A stretch of 64,000 bases of DNA, taken from Thalassospira sp. TSL5-1. Lineage in GTDB: Bacteria > Pseudomonadota > Alphaproteobacteria > Rhodospirillales > Thalassospiraceae. The position numbers were made by a program, and so were the translations under genes. Below are positions 20,339 through 31,202 of this stretch, one piece after another (positions within the stretch are counted from its first letter, which is position 1; each line of letters starts with the position of its first letter). The stretch lies in contig NZ_KV880637.1 in NCBI RefSeq assembly GCF_001907695.1, positions 1,798,001-1,862,000 of the forward strand, in the 5' to 3' direction. Below the pieces are notes generated by a model that worked only from the letters and a program-made list of their open reading frames with translations, was not told where the DNA came from and ran no database searches.

Positions 20339-21052
20339 ATGCTAACGCGCAAGCAATATGAATTGCTAGTCTATATCGACAATCACCTTCGCGATCATGG
20401 TATTTCACCTTCGTTCGATGAGATGAAGGAAGCCTTGAACCTGAAATCCAAATCCGGCATTCACAGGTTGATTACCGGACTTGAGGAACGCGGTTTTATT
20501 CGCCGCCTTGCCCATCGGGCGCGCGCCCTGGAAGTGCTGCGCCTTCCCGACAATAACGACGATGACGCCCCGAGCCCCGCTGGCTCTGCGCGTGTTACCC
20601 CCATTGCATCGGCGCGAAAAACAACCCATCGCCCGGCAATGGTCCCCTCGGCCTTTTCCGAAATTCAGGAAAGCGTCTCCCTGCCCTTATATGGCCGGAT
20701 CGCTGCGGGTACCCCGATTGAAGCCCTGCGCGATCAAAGCACACAGGTTCAGGTTCCTGCGGCCCTTTTGGGCACAGGGGAGCATTACGCCCTTGAAGTT
20801 TCGGGTGATTCCATGATCGAGGCAGGTATTCTCGATGGTGATACGGTCCTGATTCAACGGTGTGAACAGGCCAATGACGGCACCATCGTTGTTGCCCTTG
20901 TTGATGATAGCGAAGCAACCCTCAAACGCATTAAACGTGGTTTGGGCCAGGTCTTGCTGGAACCGGCCAATGCCCGCTATGAAACACGCGCCCTGCCGCC
21001 AGAACGTGTTCAAATCCAGGGTCGGCTGATTGGCCTGCTACGTCAGTATTAA
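20339..21052 (+). CDS. lexA: LexA repressor
   Basis: SOS-response repressor that cleaves itself when RecA is activated. The 237-residue protein has an N-terminal winged helix (1-65; [21 protein letters not shown] is typical) and a long, polar linker with an Asp run (about 71-110). The C-terminal S24 peptidase domain has the Ala123-Gly124 cleavage site in RIAAGTP, Ser158 in GDSMIEAG and Lys196 in ATLKRIKRG. The linker is longer than in E. coli LexA, as is usual in alphaproteobacteria. It has its own candidate promoter and operator. Confidence 0.97.
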   Translation: MLTRKQYELLVYIDNHLRDHGISPSFDEMKEALNLKSKSGIHRLITGLEERGFIRRLAHRARALEVLRLPDNNDDDAPSPAGSARVTPIASARKTTHRPAMVPSAFSEIQESVSLPLYGRIAAGTPIEALRDQSTQVQVPAALLGTGEHYALEVSGDSMIEAGILDGDTVLIQRCEQANDGTIVVALVDDSEATLKRIKRGLGQVLLEPANARYETRALPPERVQIQGRLIGLLRQY

Positions 21053-21070
21053 TGCAGGCATCCATTCAAA

Positions 21071-23233
21071 TCAGCGGCCGCCAATGATGATCCAGGACCA
21101 ATTGCCGCTGGTCTGCCTTACCGTCTCATATCGCGATGGTGATTGCTGATCACCCAGAAATACGGCTACACCGCCCTGCCACCACAACACATCGTCATCA
21201 ATAACCAGCGGCGATCTATCCGATCCGTTACACGCAGAAACCGGAAAATCCTGTTTCAGGATAACAATCACATCCGCATGGCGACAAAGATAAAATGGAT
21301 CATCTATTTTATCTGATATAACAATGGTTTTTCCATTTTTCTTAAACCAGCATCGCTCTTGATCACAGTGCTTTGCTGCATTTTTTTCTGGTGCAAAACC
21401 AGTTCCGAAACGGGCATTCCAGATGTCACGGTGAAAACGGCTGACTCTGTTATTAAAAACCAGATGATCACCCTGTTCTTGATAAAGCGCCCAGTCTTTC
21501 TGGTCCCCTCCTACCAACAGATCAGGCGATTGTACGCCTATAATCGCAATTGCAGCGCCCACAGCAGGAACGATTGCACATAGCCACAGCACACGTTGTC
21601 GCCAAATTATCAGCCATAACAAAGCCAGCATCGCCAAAATAACAGCCAAGGCCGGAGGCTGCGCAATATGCCAAAGCCCCCAATCCTGACGGGCGACAAG
21701 ATGGGCCAGCGCAATCAGCATATCAAGACCGGGAGCCAGAAAACCAAGAGCGATTCCTTCCAGCCCAAAGGGCAATAAAACCAGAACCGCAACAATGCCT
21801 GGCATAATCCAGAATGCCATCAAGGGAATCGCAACCAGGTTTGACAGCACGCCCAAAAGCGAAATGCGCCCAAAATGGAAACCAATGATGGGTGCCGTTA
21901 CTGCCGTCACCATGATGCCGGTAATAAACAACGCAAACAGATACCGCCCGATACGCTGCCAAACAGGCAAATCACGCTGCGGCGAAACCAGTCGCCCGCC
22001 TTTGCCTTGATAAAAAGCAACAAGCACCGTTACCGCCGCAAATGACAGTTGAAAACTGGCCCCTAAAATCGCGTCGGGACGCAAAACCATAACAATGACC
22101 GCAGCAATTGCCACCAGCCGCAAAGATATGGCCCGACGGTCCACCAGCACGGCAAACAGCACGATTGCCGTCATCACAAAGGCACGCTGGGTCGGCACCG
22201 TAGCCCCAGACAGCAGCAGGTAAAAAGTCCCGATAATAAAGCCAGCAATCGCCGCCCATTTTTTGATCGGATATCGTAGAGCAACAGACGGAAACAGAGC
22301 CAACCCGAAACGAACCGTGAAAAACACCACCCCACATAAGAGCCCCATATGAAGCCCTGATATCGCCAATAAGTGGGCCAAACCGGATTTGCGCAAATCC
22401 TCTGCCAGTTCCGGCGCAACGCCGCCGCGTTCTCCCACCAGAATGGCGTTGGCAAGCCCCGCCTTGGCCGGTTCAAGCCCATTATCGATCCGGGCCATAA
22501 TGGCCAAACGAATTCTTTCAATTGCCTCAAAAAATCCAGTGTCGGCTGTCTGATCACGATCAATCCGGTAACTGCGCCCCAAGGCAAAGCCGGTTCCGCC
22601 AATCCCGTCAAAATACAGGTTTCTGGCAAAATCCGGATCCCCGGGTGTTTCAGGTACGCTAAGCGGGAAAATCTTGGCCTTTCCGCTAAAATAATCTCCG
22701 GGACGCACAGCAATATCGCCCGAAAGCGACAACCTGACCTTTTGCGGCAATTGATCACGAGATAATCCGGCTATGTCATCAGGAGTAATCACCAACCGGG
22801 TGCGCCCGTTTCGCGGTTCCAGTGACAGAATTTTGCCCTGCAAATTTTCGGTATAAAGCGTCTTCTTAAGGACAGGTCCTTGCAGCATATACAAATGTGC
22901 CTGGACGATTCCGCCGCCAAGCACGGCAAAAACCAGCATTAACCAACAAAAAAACGGGATAACATAATGACGACTCAGCCACATACCGGCGAGCGCGATC
23001 AACAGCGCAAAAGCCAGTAAAATATCCGAAGGTTGCGTCTTAAGCGAAAAATACACCGCCTGACCCAACCCAAGGAACATGGCACATGACAAAATCCATT
23101 TTTCCCGGTCATCTGCCAACGCTGTTGCAATATGCTCAAAAACAGCGTTAAGACCTTGAAAAAAATTAATTTGCCGCCATCTTATGCGACGAATGTTTAA
23201 TGGTATAACGCGCCTCGGGCTTTTATCTATCAT
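21071..23233 (-). CDS. comEC: ComEC/Rec2-family membrane protein without a metallo-beta-lactamase motif
   Basis: Polytopic inner-membrane protein of the family that forms the DNA-uptake channel. From ATG 23233 it has 720 residues; the ORF extends to a TTG at 23296. The N-terminal membrane pair and OB-like DUF4131 region are followed by the competence domain, with [33 protein letters not shown] and [17 protein letters not shown], and about ten hydrophobic segments. The last 160 residues hold no HxHxDH metal site, which many ComEC proteins carry. Transport of DNA is family knowledge, not shown here; natural competence is not implied by this gene alone. It is divergent from gltX. Confidence 0.88.
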   Translation of the reverse strand: MIDKSPRRVIPLNIRRIRWRQINFFQGLNAVFEHIATALADDREKWILSCAMFLGLGQAVYFSLKTQPSDILLAFALLIALAGMWLSRHYVIPFFCWLMLVFAVLGGGIVQAHLYMLQGPVLKKTLYTENLQGKILSLEPRNGRTRLVITPDDIAGLSRDQLPQKVRLSLSGDIAVRPGDYFSGKAKIFPLSVPETPGDPDFARNLYFDGIGGTGFALGRSYRIDRDQTADTGFFEAIERIRLAIMARIDNGLEPAKAGLANAILVGERGGVAPELAEDLRKSGLAHLLAISGLHMGLLCGVVFFTVRFGLALFPSVALRYPIKKWAAIAGFIIGTFYLLLSGATVPTQRAFVMTAIVLFAVLVDRRAISLRLVAIAAVIVMVLRPDAILGASFQLSFAAVTVLVAFYQGKGGRLVSPQRDLPVWQRIGRYLFALFITGIMVTAVTAPIIGFHFGRISLLGVLSNLVAIPLMAFWIMPGIVAVLVLLPFGLEGIALGFLAPGLDMLIALAHLVARQDWGLWHIAQPPALAVILAMLALLWLIIWRQRVLWLCAIVPAVGAAIAIIGVQSPDLLVGGDQKDWALYQEQGDHLVFNNRVSRFHRDIWNARFGTGFAPEKNAAKHCDQERCWFKKNGKTIVISDKIDDPFYLCRHADVIVILKQDFPVSACNGSDRSPLVIDDDVLWWQGGVAVFLGDQQSPSRYETVRQTSGNWSWIIIGGR

Positions 23234-23328
23234 CCACTGTGGTGCAACAGCATTCCGAATATGATATAGCCTGCACGCCAAATGTCTTAACGACAAGCGA
23301 CAACATCCAGAAAAAATGGATAAAGCGA

Positions 23329-24738
23329 ATGACGGTTGTTACCCGTTTTGCCCCGTCTCCGACAGGGTTCCTGCATATTGGTGGTGCACGTACCGCCCTC
23401 TATAACTGGCTTTATGCCAAACATACTGGCGGCAAATTTTTGCTGCGTATTGAAGATACAGACCGGGAGCGCTCGACCCCCGAAGCCGTCGATGCAATTT
23501 TTGCCGGTTTGAACTGGCTGGGCCTGAACGCTGACGAAGAACCCGTCATGCAGTTCGCCCGCCGCGACCGTCACGCCGAGGTTGCCCATAGCCTGGTTGA
23601 AGCCGGCAAAGCATATTTCTGTTATTGCTCGCCCGAGGAACTGAGCGAAATGCGTGAGAAAGCCCGCGCAGAAGGCCGCCCGATGAAATATGATGGCCGC
23701 TGGCGCGACCGCGATGCGAGCGAAGCGCCGGAAGGGATTAAACCCGTTGTTCGCCTTAAGGCACCGCTTGAGGGTGATTCTGTCATCCATGATCAGGTTC
23801 AGGGTGAAGTAAGGGTGGCGAACGACCAACTCGACGACTATATCATCCTGCGTGCTGATGGCACACCAACCTATATGCTGTCTGTCGTGGTCGATGACCA
23901 TGACATGGGCATTACCCACGTCATTCGCGGTGATGATCACTTGACCAACGCATTTCGCCAAAAGGCGTTATATGATGCGATGGGCTGGGATGTTCCCACC
24001 TTCGCCCATATTCCGCTTATTCACGGACCGGACGGCGCGAAACTGTCCAAGCGTCATGGCGCGCTTGGGGTTGAAGCCTATCGCGACGAAATGGGTTTCC
24101 TGCCGGAAGCCATTAATAACTATCTGTTGCGCCTGGGCTGGGGTCATGGCGATGACGAGGTCATCTCTACCGAACAGGCCATTGAATGGTTTGACATTGC
24201 TGATGTTGGCAAAGGTGCATCACGCTTTGACTTTGCTAAACTGACCAACCTGAACGGAATTTATATACGTCAGGCTGAAGATGCTCGCCTCGCCGATCTT
24301 ATCGCACCTACCGTTGCAGCTGAAATTGGCGCCCGCGATTTAGATGCAGTGCAAAAACAAACCTTGATCAAGGGCATGTCAGGGCTTAAAGAAAGAGCCA
24401 AGACTCTTACCGAATTGGCTCAGTCTGCCACTTTCTATGTGTCAAATGGCGTCCTATCTTTCAATGACAAGGCACAGGCATTGATTGACGGTGCCCCTGC
24501 GGGACTGTTCGCTGCACTGGCGAATGAACTGGCGGGTCTTGATACCTGGCACGAAGAAGCCATTGAGGCTGTTGTCAAACAGTTAGCAGAAAGCAAAGAC
24601 CTGAAACTGGGCAAAGTCGCTCAGCCTTTGCGCGCTGTTTTAACAGGCTCCAATTCTTCACCGGGCATTTTTGAAGTAATGCATGTGCTCGGCAAACCCG
24701 AAACGCTGAACCGCATCAAAAAATACGAGGCGGCATAA
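23329..24738 (+). CDS. gltX: Glutamyl-tRNA synthetase
   Basis: Class I aminoacyl-tRNA synthetase charging tRNA-Glu (and often tRNA-Gln in organisms lacking GlnRS). The start at [13 protein letters not shown] gives 469 residues, the standard length. The HIGH-type motif is in [13 protein letters not shown], the KMSKS-type motif is AKLSKRHG near residue 240, and the C-terminal anticodon-binding helical region is complete. Many alphaproteobacteria carry two gltX copies; which one this is cannot be decided. Downstream gltA has its own promoter candidate. Confidence 0.96.
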   Translation: MTVVTRFAPSPTGFLHIGGARTALYNWLYAKHTGGKFLLRIEDTDRERSTPEAVDAIFAGLNWLGLNADEEPVMQFARRDRHAEVAHSLVEAGKAYFCYCSPEELSEMREKARAEGRPMKYDGRWRDRDASEAPEGIKPVVRLKAPLEGDSVIHDQVQGEVRVANDQLDDYIILRADGTPTYMLSVVVDDHDMGITHVIRGDDHLTNAFRQKALYDAMGWDVPTFAHIPLIHGPDGAKLSKRHGALGVEAYRDEMGFLPEAINNYLLRLGWGHGDDEVISTEQAIEWFDIADVGKGASRFDFAKLTNLNGIYIRQAEDARLADLIAPTVAAEIGARDLDAVQKQTLIKGMSGLKERAKTLTELAQSATFYVSNGVLSFNDKAQALIDGAPAGLFAALANELAGLDTWHEEAIEAVVKQLAESKDLKLGKVAQPLRAVLTGSNSSPGIFEVMHVLGKPETLNRIKKYEAA

Positions 24739-24774
24739 CAGCACCAAAAAAAGATCGGGAAAACTTTAGTCTGT

Positions 24775-24803
24775 TTGCGCTTTGTGCGCTGCGGCATTAT
24801 GCT
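24775..24803 (+). promoter_or_regulatory. Candidate gltA promoter
   Basis: TTGCGC and TATGCT separated by 17 bases resemble a sigma-70 promoter about 48 bases before the gltA start. Confidence 0.42.
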
Positions 24804-24850
24804 GCACCCAATCGAAAACCATGTTCGTTAACAGGGAAGGAAAAAAAGTC

Positions 24851-26158
24851 ATGGCTCAAAATTCCAAGACTTCCCATACCGTGACGCTTACCGACAATTC
24901 CAATGGCAAGTCGTACGAGCTTCCGGTACTTGAGGGAAATATTGGACCGTCGGTCATCGATATCCGCAAACTTTATGCAGATACCGGTTACTTTACCTAT
25001 GACCCCGGCTTTACCTCGACTGGTAGCTGTGAATCGACGATCACGTATATTGACGGCGACAAGGGCATCCTGCGTCACCGTGGATATGCGATTGACGATC
25101 TGGCTGAAAAAGCTGACTTCCTTGAAGTTTGCTACCTGCTGCTTTACGGCGACCTGCCCAACAAGGCAGAACGCGACAAATTCCGTGGCGACATCACCAT
25201 GCACACAATGGTGCATGAGCAGATGCGCAATTTCTATAACGGTTTCCGTCGTGACGCCCACCCGATGGCGATCATGTGTGGCTCTGTTGGTGCGATGTCT
25301 GCTTTCTATCATGACAGCACCGACATCAGCGACCCGAACCAGCGCCTGATTTCCGCCTATCGCCTGATCGCAAAAATGCCGACCATCGCGGCGATGGCCT
25401 ATAAATACTCCATCGGTCAGCCGTTCCAGTATCCGAACAACAATCTGTCATATTCAGAAAACTTCCTGTCTATGATGTTTGGCGTTCCGTGCGAAAAATA
25501 CGAAGTCAATCCGGTATTGGCCAAAGCAATGGATCGTATCCTGATCCTGCATGCGGATCATGAACAGAATGCGTCGACCTCGACCGTTCGTCTGGCCGGT
25601 TCTTCGGGCGCAAATCCGTTTGCCTGTATTGCTGCTGGTATTGCCTCGCTTTGGGGCCCGGCACATGGCGGCGCAAACGAAGCCGTTCTGAAGATGCTGA
25701 ACCAGATCGGTGATGTGAAAAACATCCCTGATTTCGTCAACAAAGCCAAAGACAAGAACGATCCGTTCCGTCTGATGGGCTTTGGGCACCGGGTTTACAA
25801 AAACTATGACCCGCGCGCCAAAGTGATGCAGCAAACCTGCCATGAAGTTCTTAAGGAACTGAATGTTCAGGATCCGCTTCTGGATGTTGCTCAGGAACTT
25901 GAACGCATCGCACGCGAAGACGAATATTTCGTCGAAAAGAAACTGTATCCGAACGTCGATTTTTATTCGGGCATCATTTTCAAGGCGATGGGCATTCCCG
26001 AAAGCATGTTCACCGTTCTGTTCGCCGTTGCGCGTACGGTTGGCTGGATTGCCCAGTGGAAGGAAATGATCGAAGATCCTTCACAGAAAATCGGTCGTCC
26101 GCGTCAGCTTTTCATTGGCGACGTCGAACGCGAATTCAAGGAAGTCGATGCCCGCTAA
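24851..26158 (+). CDS. gltA: Citrate synthase (type II)
   Basis: Condenses acetyl-CoA with oxaloacetate at the entry of the TCA cycle. The start at [13 protein letters not shown] after a GGAAGGA ribosome site gives 435 residues. It has the N-terminal beta domain of the NADH-sensitive hexameric type, then [28 protein letters not shown] with catalytic His, and [15 protein letters not shown] with the second catalytic His; the catalytic Asp lies in NVDFYSG. Full length and closed by a terminator. Confidence 0.97.
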   Translation: MAQNSKTSHTVTLTDNSNGKSYELPVLEGNIGPSVIDIRKLYADTGYFTYDPGFTSTGSCESTITYIDGDKGILRHRGYAIDDLAEKADFLEVCYLLLYGDLPNKAERDKFRGDITMHTMVHEQMRNFYNGFRRDAHPMAIMCGSVGAMSAFYHDSTDISDPNQRLISAYRLIAKMPTIAAMAYKYSIGQPFQYPNNNLSYSENFLSMMFGVPCEKYEVNPVLAKAMDRILILHADHEQNASTSTVRLAGSSGANPFACIAAGIASLWGPAHGGANEAVLKMLNQIGDVKNIPDFVNKAKDKNDPFRLMGFGHRVYKNYDPRAKVMQQTCHEVLKELNVQDPLLDVAQELERIAREDEYFVEKKLYPNVDFYSGIIFKAMGIPESMFTVLFAVARTVGWIAQWKEMIEDPSQKIGRPRQLFIGDVEREFKEVDAR

Positions 26159-26211
26159 ACGCGGTCTATCCTGCTTCCTGTCAGCCCCCAAGGGATGACA
26201 AGAAAACAATG

Positions 26212-26242
26212 AACTCCCTGCCCTGCGGCGGGGAGTTTTTTT
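26212..26242 (+). terminator. Intrinsic terminator of gltA
   Basis: Arms AACTCCC and GGGAGTT enclose an inner GCC-CTGC-GGC hairpin, followed by a run of T. It lies about 55 bases after the gltA stop. Confidence 0.88.
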
Positions 26243-26265
26243 GTTGGACAAAGCCCAGGCCCCAT

Positions 26266-26294
26266 AAAAAAAGCCCCCGAAGCGGGGACTTTTT
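26266..26294 (-). terminator. Intrinsic terminator of gloA
   Basis: A GC-rich hairpin (arms AAGCCCCC and GGGGACTT, one mismatch) is flanked on the minus strand by a run of seven T. It lies about 45 bases after the gloA stop and back to back with the gltA terminator. Confidence 0.82.
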
Positions 26295-26337
26295 CATCAT
26301 ATGACTTTGTCAGATAAAACAGCGAAGTATCCGAAAA

Positions 26338-26778
26338 TTACCAGTTGCCGGTATTTCCCATGCTGGCCCACGGTTCTGCTGGCGCAAGAGATTCGCCCTT
26401 TTGCAAGAATTCAATGGAAATACCATCAGGCGAACGCACAAAGGCCATATGACCATCACGCGGCGGACGGTTGATGGTGACACCGGCATCCATCAATTTC
26501 TGGCACAGCGCGTAAATGTCATCAACCTCGTAGGCAAGATGACCAAAATTACGGCCCCCGGTATATTCCTCCGGATCCCAGTTATAAGTCAGTTCCAGTT
26601 CTGGCGCTTTGTGCGCCTTGGCATTTGCTACATCCTGCGGCGGGGCAAGATAAATCAGGGTGAAACGCCCTTTTTCGCTTTCGATACGGCGGGTTTCTTC
26701 CATACCAAGCAGGTTGCAATAAAAATTCATCGAGGCTTCAACGTCTTTGACGCGTACCATCGTATGCAAATAACGCAT
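26338..26778 (-). CDS. gloA: Lactoylglutathione lyase (glyoxalase I)
   Basis: Converts the glutathione hemithioacetal of methylglyoxal to lactoylglutathione. The 146-residue protein is a vicinal-oxygen-chelate fold with two beta-alpha-beta-beta-beta modules: MRYLHTMVRVKDVEASMNFY with a metal-binding His, LELTYNW with Glu nearby, NFGHLAYEVDDI with the second His, and DGISIEFLQKG with the last Glu. Length and order match proteobacterial GloA. It sits as a single minus-strand gene between gltA and lpxB. Confidence 0.93.
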   Translation of the reverse strand: MRYLHTMVRVKDVEASMNFYCNLLGMEETRRIESEKGRFTLIYLAPPQDVANAKAHKAPELELTYNWDPEEYTGGRNFGHLAYEVDDIYALCQKLMDAGVTINRPPRDGHMAFVRSPDGISIEFLQKGESLAPAEPWASMGNTGNW

Positions 26779-26897
26779 AAAAACAGACTCCGATCTAATC
26801 CTTTGAAATGACGAAAACTTAAAGCAAATCGGTGATCTTGAGAACCGGCAACTTTAAAAACTTTCGCCAACTCGTTATCACGTCTTCCAAATCTGGT

Positions 26898-28097
26898 TTA
26901 TTTGCCCTTAAGCGCAAGCCTTAAAACAACATCGGCAGCTTTGTCACTGGGGGGGCTTTGGCCAAATCCCAGCAATGTCGTAGCTTCTTCAAAACCGGCA
27001 AGTTGCACCTCGCGCGCCTCTCCCGGCTCAACAAAGCGTTTCATCGCAGCATAAAGCCCGTCCGATGTGCAATCTTCCTGCAAATATTCCGGTACCAGCT
27101 TGCGTCCCAGAACAAGATTAATGATCGTGACAGTATCGATTTTTAAAAGTCTCCGCGCAAGCCAGGCGCTCGTGGTACTGACACGATACCCAATGACATG
27201 CGGCACACCGACAATCCCCAGCTCCAACGATACGGTTCCAGACGCCGCTAATGCGGCGTGAGTGCAGCTAAAGGCATCCCGACGCTCCTGATCGGTTGCC
27301 ACTACAATGGTCTTTACAGGCCATTCAGCAACGGTCTGGCGAACAACATCTTCAACCTTGCTCACCGTTGGCATAACAAAGCAAAATTCGGGATCATCCT
27401 GTGCCAGACGCACAACAACATCGCGAAATACAGGCAACAGTCGCCCGACTTCGGAATGGCGGCTACCGGGCAATATTGCAATCACCCTGGTTTCATCGCG
27501 CAGGCCATGCTGCACGCGAAAACGGCTTGCATCACCACCGTGGCGTTCTTCAACGGCAGAATGGCCGATGAAAGTGGTCGGCAGGCCTTCACGCTCGAAA
27601 TACGGGGGTTCAAACGGCAAAAGTGCCAGCAGGTGATCCAGAAACTTCGCAATTTTTCGCGCCCGACCGGGACGCCATGCCCACACCGATGGTGCGACAT
27701 AATGAACCAGCGGAATACCGGAATGAGCGAGCTTTTTGCCGACACGAAAACTGAAATCGGGTGCATCAATCGTAACAACAATATCTGGCCGTTCGGTTAT
27801 CGCCAATTCGGCTGTTTCCCGAATACGACGTAAAAGACGCGGAATATGCGGAATAACTTCAGCCAGCCCCATTACCGACATTTCATTCATCGAAAACAGG
27901 CTTTGCATGCCCTCGCCGATCATGCGTGGACCGCCAACACCGATAAAACTGACATCACGATATTGGCGCTTTATGGCCGCCATTAAACGACCGCCAAGCT
28001 GATCCCCCGATGCTTCTCCGGCAACCAGCATGATTTTCAAAGGACGCTTGTCCGACAATGCCAAGTTTTCAATGCTGTTCTCGATCGAATCAATCAT
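26898..28097 (-). CDS. lpxB: Lipid-A-disaccharide synthase
   Basis: Joins UDP-2,3-diacylglucosamine and lipid X to form the lipid A disaccharide at the inner membrane. From the ATG at 28097 (MIDSIENSIENLALSD) it has 399 residues. GT19 family motifs are visible: KIMLVAGEASGDQLGGRLM, GVGGPRMIGEGM, PHIPRLLRRI, HYVAPSVWAWRPGRARKI, ILPGSRHSEVGRLLP and ALAASGTVSLELG. Its start overlaps the end of lpxI by 8 bases, so translation is probably coupled. It is the last gene of the large envelope cluster. Confidence 0.96.
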   Translation of the reverse strand: MIDSIENSIENLALSDKRPLKIMLVAGEASGDQLGGRLMAAIKRQYRDVSFIGVGGPRMIGEGMQSLFSMNEMSVMGLAEVIPHIPRLLRRIRETAELAITERPDIVVTIDAPDFSFRVGKKLAHSGIPLVHYVAPSVWAWRPGRARKIAKFLDHLLALLPFEPPYFEREGLPTTFIGHSAVEERHGGDASRFRVQHGLRDETRVIAILPGSRHSEVGRLLPVFRDVVVRLAQDDPEFCFVMPTVSKVEDVVRQTVAEWPVKTIVVATDQERRDAFSCTHAALAASGTVSLELGIVGVPHVIGYRVSTTSAWLARRLLKIDTVTIINLVLGRKLVPEYLQEDCTSDGLYAAMKRFVEPGEAREVQLAGFEEATTLLGFGQSPPSDKAADVVLRLALKGK

Positions 28098-28935
28098 GAG
28101 TCGTGCCGCCCGTTTCTGGCAGACCAATTAAAAAAAGCCCCAACTGGTTTGCTTTTTCTATCACTGCATCCCGATCAATGATCATGGTGCCCCCGGCTTG
28201 CACCGCAATCCCGGCTAATCCTGCTACATGGGCCTGCTCGATGGTCGTAATGCCAATGGCCGGTAGATCAAGCCGTTTGTCCTGTTGCGGCTTGCTGGTT
28301 TTTACCAACACGCCGCCGGCGCCCGGGCGGGCATAGCCGGCAGAACGGCGAATCATTTCGTCCGTTCCTTCAATGGCCTCGACCGCCAGCACCAGCCCCT
28401 GCTGGACAATACATCCCTGCCCCACATCAACACTGCCGAGAATTTTGGCAATTTCCAGCCCGCGTCTTGCGTCACTCAATGCCTGCTCGTCGGGGGAAAC
28501 CGCCCCCAGAGTACCCTCAGGCGCAACGAGATCCACCATAATCTCGTGCGCACCGACAAGCCGGAAACCATCCCGTTCCAGCTCCTGCCCAATAATACGC
28601 AGCAGGCCATCGTCGCCCAGCGATTTGAAACCGATTTTTGCCAGCAATCTGGCACCCCGCAAATCCGGGCGAATAGAAGCGAATGATGGCCGTTTTACCT
28701 TGCCAGCCAAAACAACATCAACGCAGCCTTCGGTTTTTAACCGTGACAGGATTTTTCCGGCCGCCCCCAGCCGGATAACCTCATAGGGGGCTCCCAGCGC
28801 ATCAGGGTCCTCGCAATGCCCCTCAAGCGCAACAACGAACACCGCCCGCCCCGATGCCTTTGCAGCATCGACAAGGCGGGCGGGAAGATCACCACCACCT
28901 GCGATCAGGCCAATTTTACCCTGCGGAGCTGTCAT
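28090..28935 (-). CDS. lpxI: UDP-2,3-diacylglucosamine pyrophosphatase LpxI
   Basis: Hydrolyses UDP-2,3-diacylglucosamine to lipid X and UMP, the step done by LpxH in E. coli; LpxI is the unrelated enzyme found in alphaproteobacteria. The 281-residue protein begins IGLIAGGGDLPARLVDAA and shows LRIIGQELERDGFRLVGAHEI, GQGCIVQQGLVLAVEAIEGTDEM and a C-terminal PAIGITTIEQAHVAGLAGIA stretch. It overlaps lpxA by 20 bases at its start and lpxB by 8 at its end. Confidence 0.95.
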   Translation of the reverse strand: MTAPQGKIGLIAGGGDLPARLVDAAKASGRAVFVVALEGHCEDPDALGAPYEVIRLGAAGKILSRLKTEGCVDVVLAGKVKRPSFASIRPDLRGARLLAKIGFKSLGDDGLLRIIGQELERDGFRLVGAHEIMVDLVAPEGTLGAVSPDEQALSDARRGLEIAKILGSVDVGQGCIVQQGLVLAVEAIEGTDEMIRRSAGYARPGAGGVLVKTSKPQQDKRLDLPAIGITTIEQAHVAGLAGIAVQAGGTMIIDRDAVIEKANQLGLFLIGLPETGGTTHD

Positions 28936-29719
28936 ATTTCGGGGTACAGACAGAGCGTGTGCTCTCTGCTTTCAGAAAATTAATGATTTCCATGACCGGC
29001 CCGACATCAGCAAAGTCCTTGGCGACTTCCTCGACACGTTCAGCCAGCGTTCCCTCATGTGCGAACACAAGACGATAGGCTTTGCGCAGAGAATGGATCG
29101 TTTCACGATCAAAACCACGACGTTTGAGACCGACAATATTGAGCCCGGACAAATAGGCGCGATTGCCAATAACCGACCCATAAGGAATAACGTCGCTTTC
29201 AACGCCCGTCATACCGCCAATCATGGCATGCCGCCCAATGCGAACAAACTGGTGAACTGCAGATAACCCGCCCACAATGGCAAAATCATCGACATGCACA
29301 TGCCCCGCCAGTGTTGCATTATTGACCAGGATACAATGGTTGCCCACCATGCAATCATGGCCAATATGCGCCCCCGCCATGACCAGGCAGTCATCCCCTA
29401 CCGATGTCAGCATGCCGCCGCCTTCAGTGCCAGGATTCATGGTGACACCTTCACGGATTTTGGCGCGTTTACCGACCACTAACCGCGAGGCCTCGCCCTT
29501 GAATTTAAGATCCTGCGGCGCATGACCGATCGAGGCAAAGGGAAAAACAACACTTTCGTCGCCCATCGTGGTGTGTCCTGCGACCACCACATGCGAATGC
29601 AGTTTTACCCCATCCCCCAGAACCACCGAAGCGCCCACCATGCAATAGGGGCCGATTTCGACATCCTGACCGAGCTGCGCACCGTCTTCGACAATTGCTG
29701 TCGGATGCACGTTTGCCAT
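28916..29719 (-). CDS. lpxA: UDP-N-acetylglucosamine acyltransferase
   Basis: First lipid A step: moves a 3-hydroxyacyl chain from ACP to UDP-GlcNAc. The ORF opens with a TTG two codons earlier, but the ATG at 29719 (MANVHPTAIVEDGAQLG) is the sensible start, giving 267 residues. It has a left-handed beta-helix of hexapeptide repeats (for example VEIGPYCMVGASVVLGD), catalytic His in AHIGHDCMVGNHC, and a C-terminal helical part with RRGFDRETIHSLRKAYRLVF. It lies 2 bases after fabZ. Confidence 0.96.
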   Translation of the reverse strand: MANVHPTAIVEDGAQLGQDVEIGPYCMVGASVVLGDGVKLHSHVVVAGHTTMGDESVVFPFASIGHAPQDLKFKGEASRLVVGKRAKIREGVTMNPGTEGGGMLTSVGDDCLVMAGAHIGHDCMVGNHCILVNNATLAGHVHVDDFAIVGGLSAVHQFVRIGRHAMIGGMTGVESDVIPYGSVIGNRAYLSGLNIVGLKRRGFDRETIHSLRKAYRLVFAHEGTLAERVEEVAKDFADVGPVMEIINFLKAESTRSVCTPKYDSSAG

Positions 29720-29721
29720 TA

Positions 29722-30171
29722 TCAATTATCCCGGATCATCGCAGCAATCGTTGCTTCGGCAACAACCACGCCGTCAACACGAACTTCACTTTCAAATTTC
29801 CAGACCGGCCCGCGGCTTTGTTTTTTACGCACATGGATGTGCATCACATCACCCGGCACAACCGGCTTGCGGAAACGTGCACTATCGATGCTCATAAAAT
29901 AAACCAGCTTGCCTTCTGAATCAGCGCCCAGCGTATGCACCACCAAAATAGCAGCGGTTTGTGCCATTGATTCGATAATCAGCACACCCGGCATAATCGG
30001 CTGCTGCGGAAAATGACCGGCGAATTGCGGTTCATTCATCGTCACATTTTTAATACCGACGGCCGATTCATCTGCCGCAATATCAATGACCTTGTCGATC
30101 AGCAGGAACGGATAACGATGCGGGATCATCTCCAGAATACGCTGGATATCAACATTTGCCAGTTCGGTCAT
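29722..30171 (-). CDS. fabZ: 3-hydroxyacyl-ACP dehydratase FabZ
   Basis: Dehydrates 3-hydroxyacyl-ACP in fatty acid elongation and competes with LpxA and LpxD for the same hydroxyacyl-ACP pool. The 149-residue hot-dog-fold protein has [13 protein letters not shown], the catalytic His in [13 protein letters not shown] and Glu in LIIESMAQT. Full length. It stands between lpxD and lpxA as in many Gram-negatives. Confidence 0.97.
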   Translation of the reverse strand: MTELANVDIQRILEMIPHRYPFLLIDKVIDIAADESAVGIKNVTMNEPQFAGHFPQQPIMPGVLIIESMAQTAAILVVHTLGADSEGKLVYFMSIDSARFRKPVVPGDVMHIHVRKKQSRGPVWKFESEVRVDGVVVAEATIAAMIRDN

Positions 30172-30182
30172 AAACAGTGCCC

Positions 30183-31202
30183 TTATTTCTTTTTTCGTAT
30201 CAGTCGCGACAACGCAACTGTCTGCTTGTGATATTCCATCATGGGGACAGCCGGGCTGCCGCCAACAACATCGCCCGGTTTCATGTCTTTCATGACGCCG
30301 GCCTGTGCCGCGATTTTTGCACCATCGCCCAATGTCAGATGCCCGGTAATACCGGCCTGGCCACCAACAACGACAAAATGTCCAAGTTTCGTCGACCCGG
30401 AAATGCCGACCTGTGCCACAATGACACAGCCCATGCCCATTTCAACGTTATGGCCGATTTGCACCAGATTGTCGATACGGCAACCATTGCCAATCACGGT
30501 ATCAGGCCCTGCACCCCGGTCGATGGTTGCATTGGCCCCGATCTCGACATCATTGCCGATAACAACGCGCCCCAATTGCGGGACTTTCAGGTGCCCCTGC
30601 GCCCCCATTGCAAAACCGAAACCATCCTGGCCAATACGTGCGCCTGAATGAATAATGCACAAATTGCCAACCAGCGTATGTGTCAGTGCGGCACCCGGAC
30701 CAACATAGCATCCCTGGCCAACAACAACACCACGGCCAATAACGGCATTGGCGGAAATACGGCTACCGTCCCCGATTTCCGCGTTTTCCTCAATAACGGC
30801 ACCGGGATCAATCTGGACATTATTGCCAATACGCGCGCTGGGATGAATATGCGCAGATTGGGAAATGTCACCATTTGCCGCTTCGGCAGGATAAAACGCC
30901 GTCGCAGCCTTGGCATAGGCGCGATAGGGATCGTCACTGGTAAAAACGATCATCCCTTCCGGGGCGCGGTCGGCAAATTCCGGCCTGGCAAAGCATGCAC
31001 CGGCCTTACTGGAAACAAAGGCATCAATATATTTGCGATTATCAAAAAAACTCAGGCAGGTTTCATCTGCAACCTGCAAAGGCGCCACATCGACAAAAGA
31101 CCGGCTTGCGCCGGTCGTTTGTACAAGCGTTGCACCGGAAATCCTGGCGATTTCCGCAGCATCGAATGGCCCTTTGCGTTTAAAAAAACGCCTATCTGCC
31201 AT
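30183..31202 (-). CDS. lpxD: UDP-3-O-(3-hydroxyacyl)glucosamine N-acyltransferase
   Basis: Adds the second hydroxyacyl chain in lipid A synthesis. The 339-residue protein has the N-terminal uridine-binding domain (about 1-105) and a hexapeptide-repeat beta-helix (for example [20 protein letters not shown]). The catalytic His is probably in [13 protein letters not shown], and a C-terminal helix follows. Its start overlaps the skp-like gene in a TGATG junction. Confidence 0.96.
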   Translation of the reverse strand: MADRRFFKRKGPFDAAEIARISGATLVQTTGASRSFVDVAPLQVADETCLSFFDNRKYIDAFVSSKAGACFARPEFADRAPEGMIVFTSDDPYRAYAKAATAFYPAEAANGDISQSAHIHPSARIGNNVQIDPGAVIEENAEIGDGSRISANAVIGRGVVVGQGCYVGPGAALTHTLVGNLCIIHSGARIGQDGFGFAMGAQGHLKVPQLGRVVIGNDVEIGANATIDRGAGPDTVIGNGCRIDNLVQIGHNVEMGMGCVIVAQVGISGSTKLGHFVVVGGQAGITGHLTLGDGAKIAAQAGVMKDMKPGDVVGGSPAVPMMEYHKQTVALSRLIRKKK

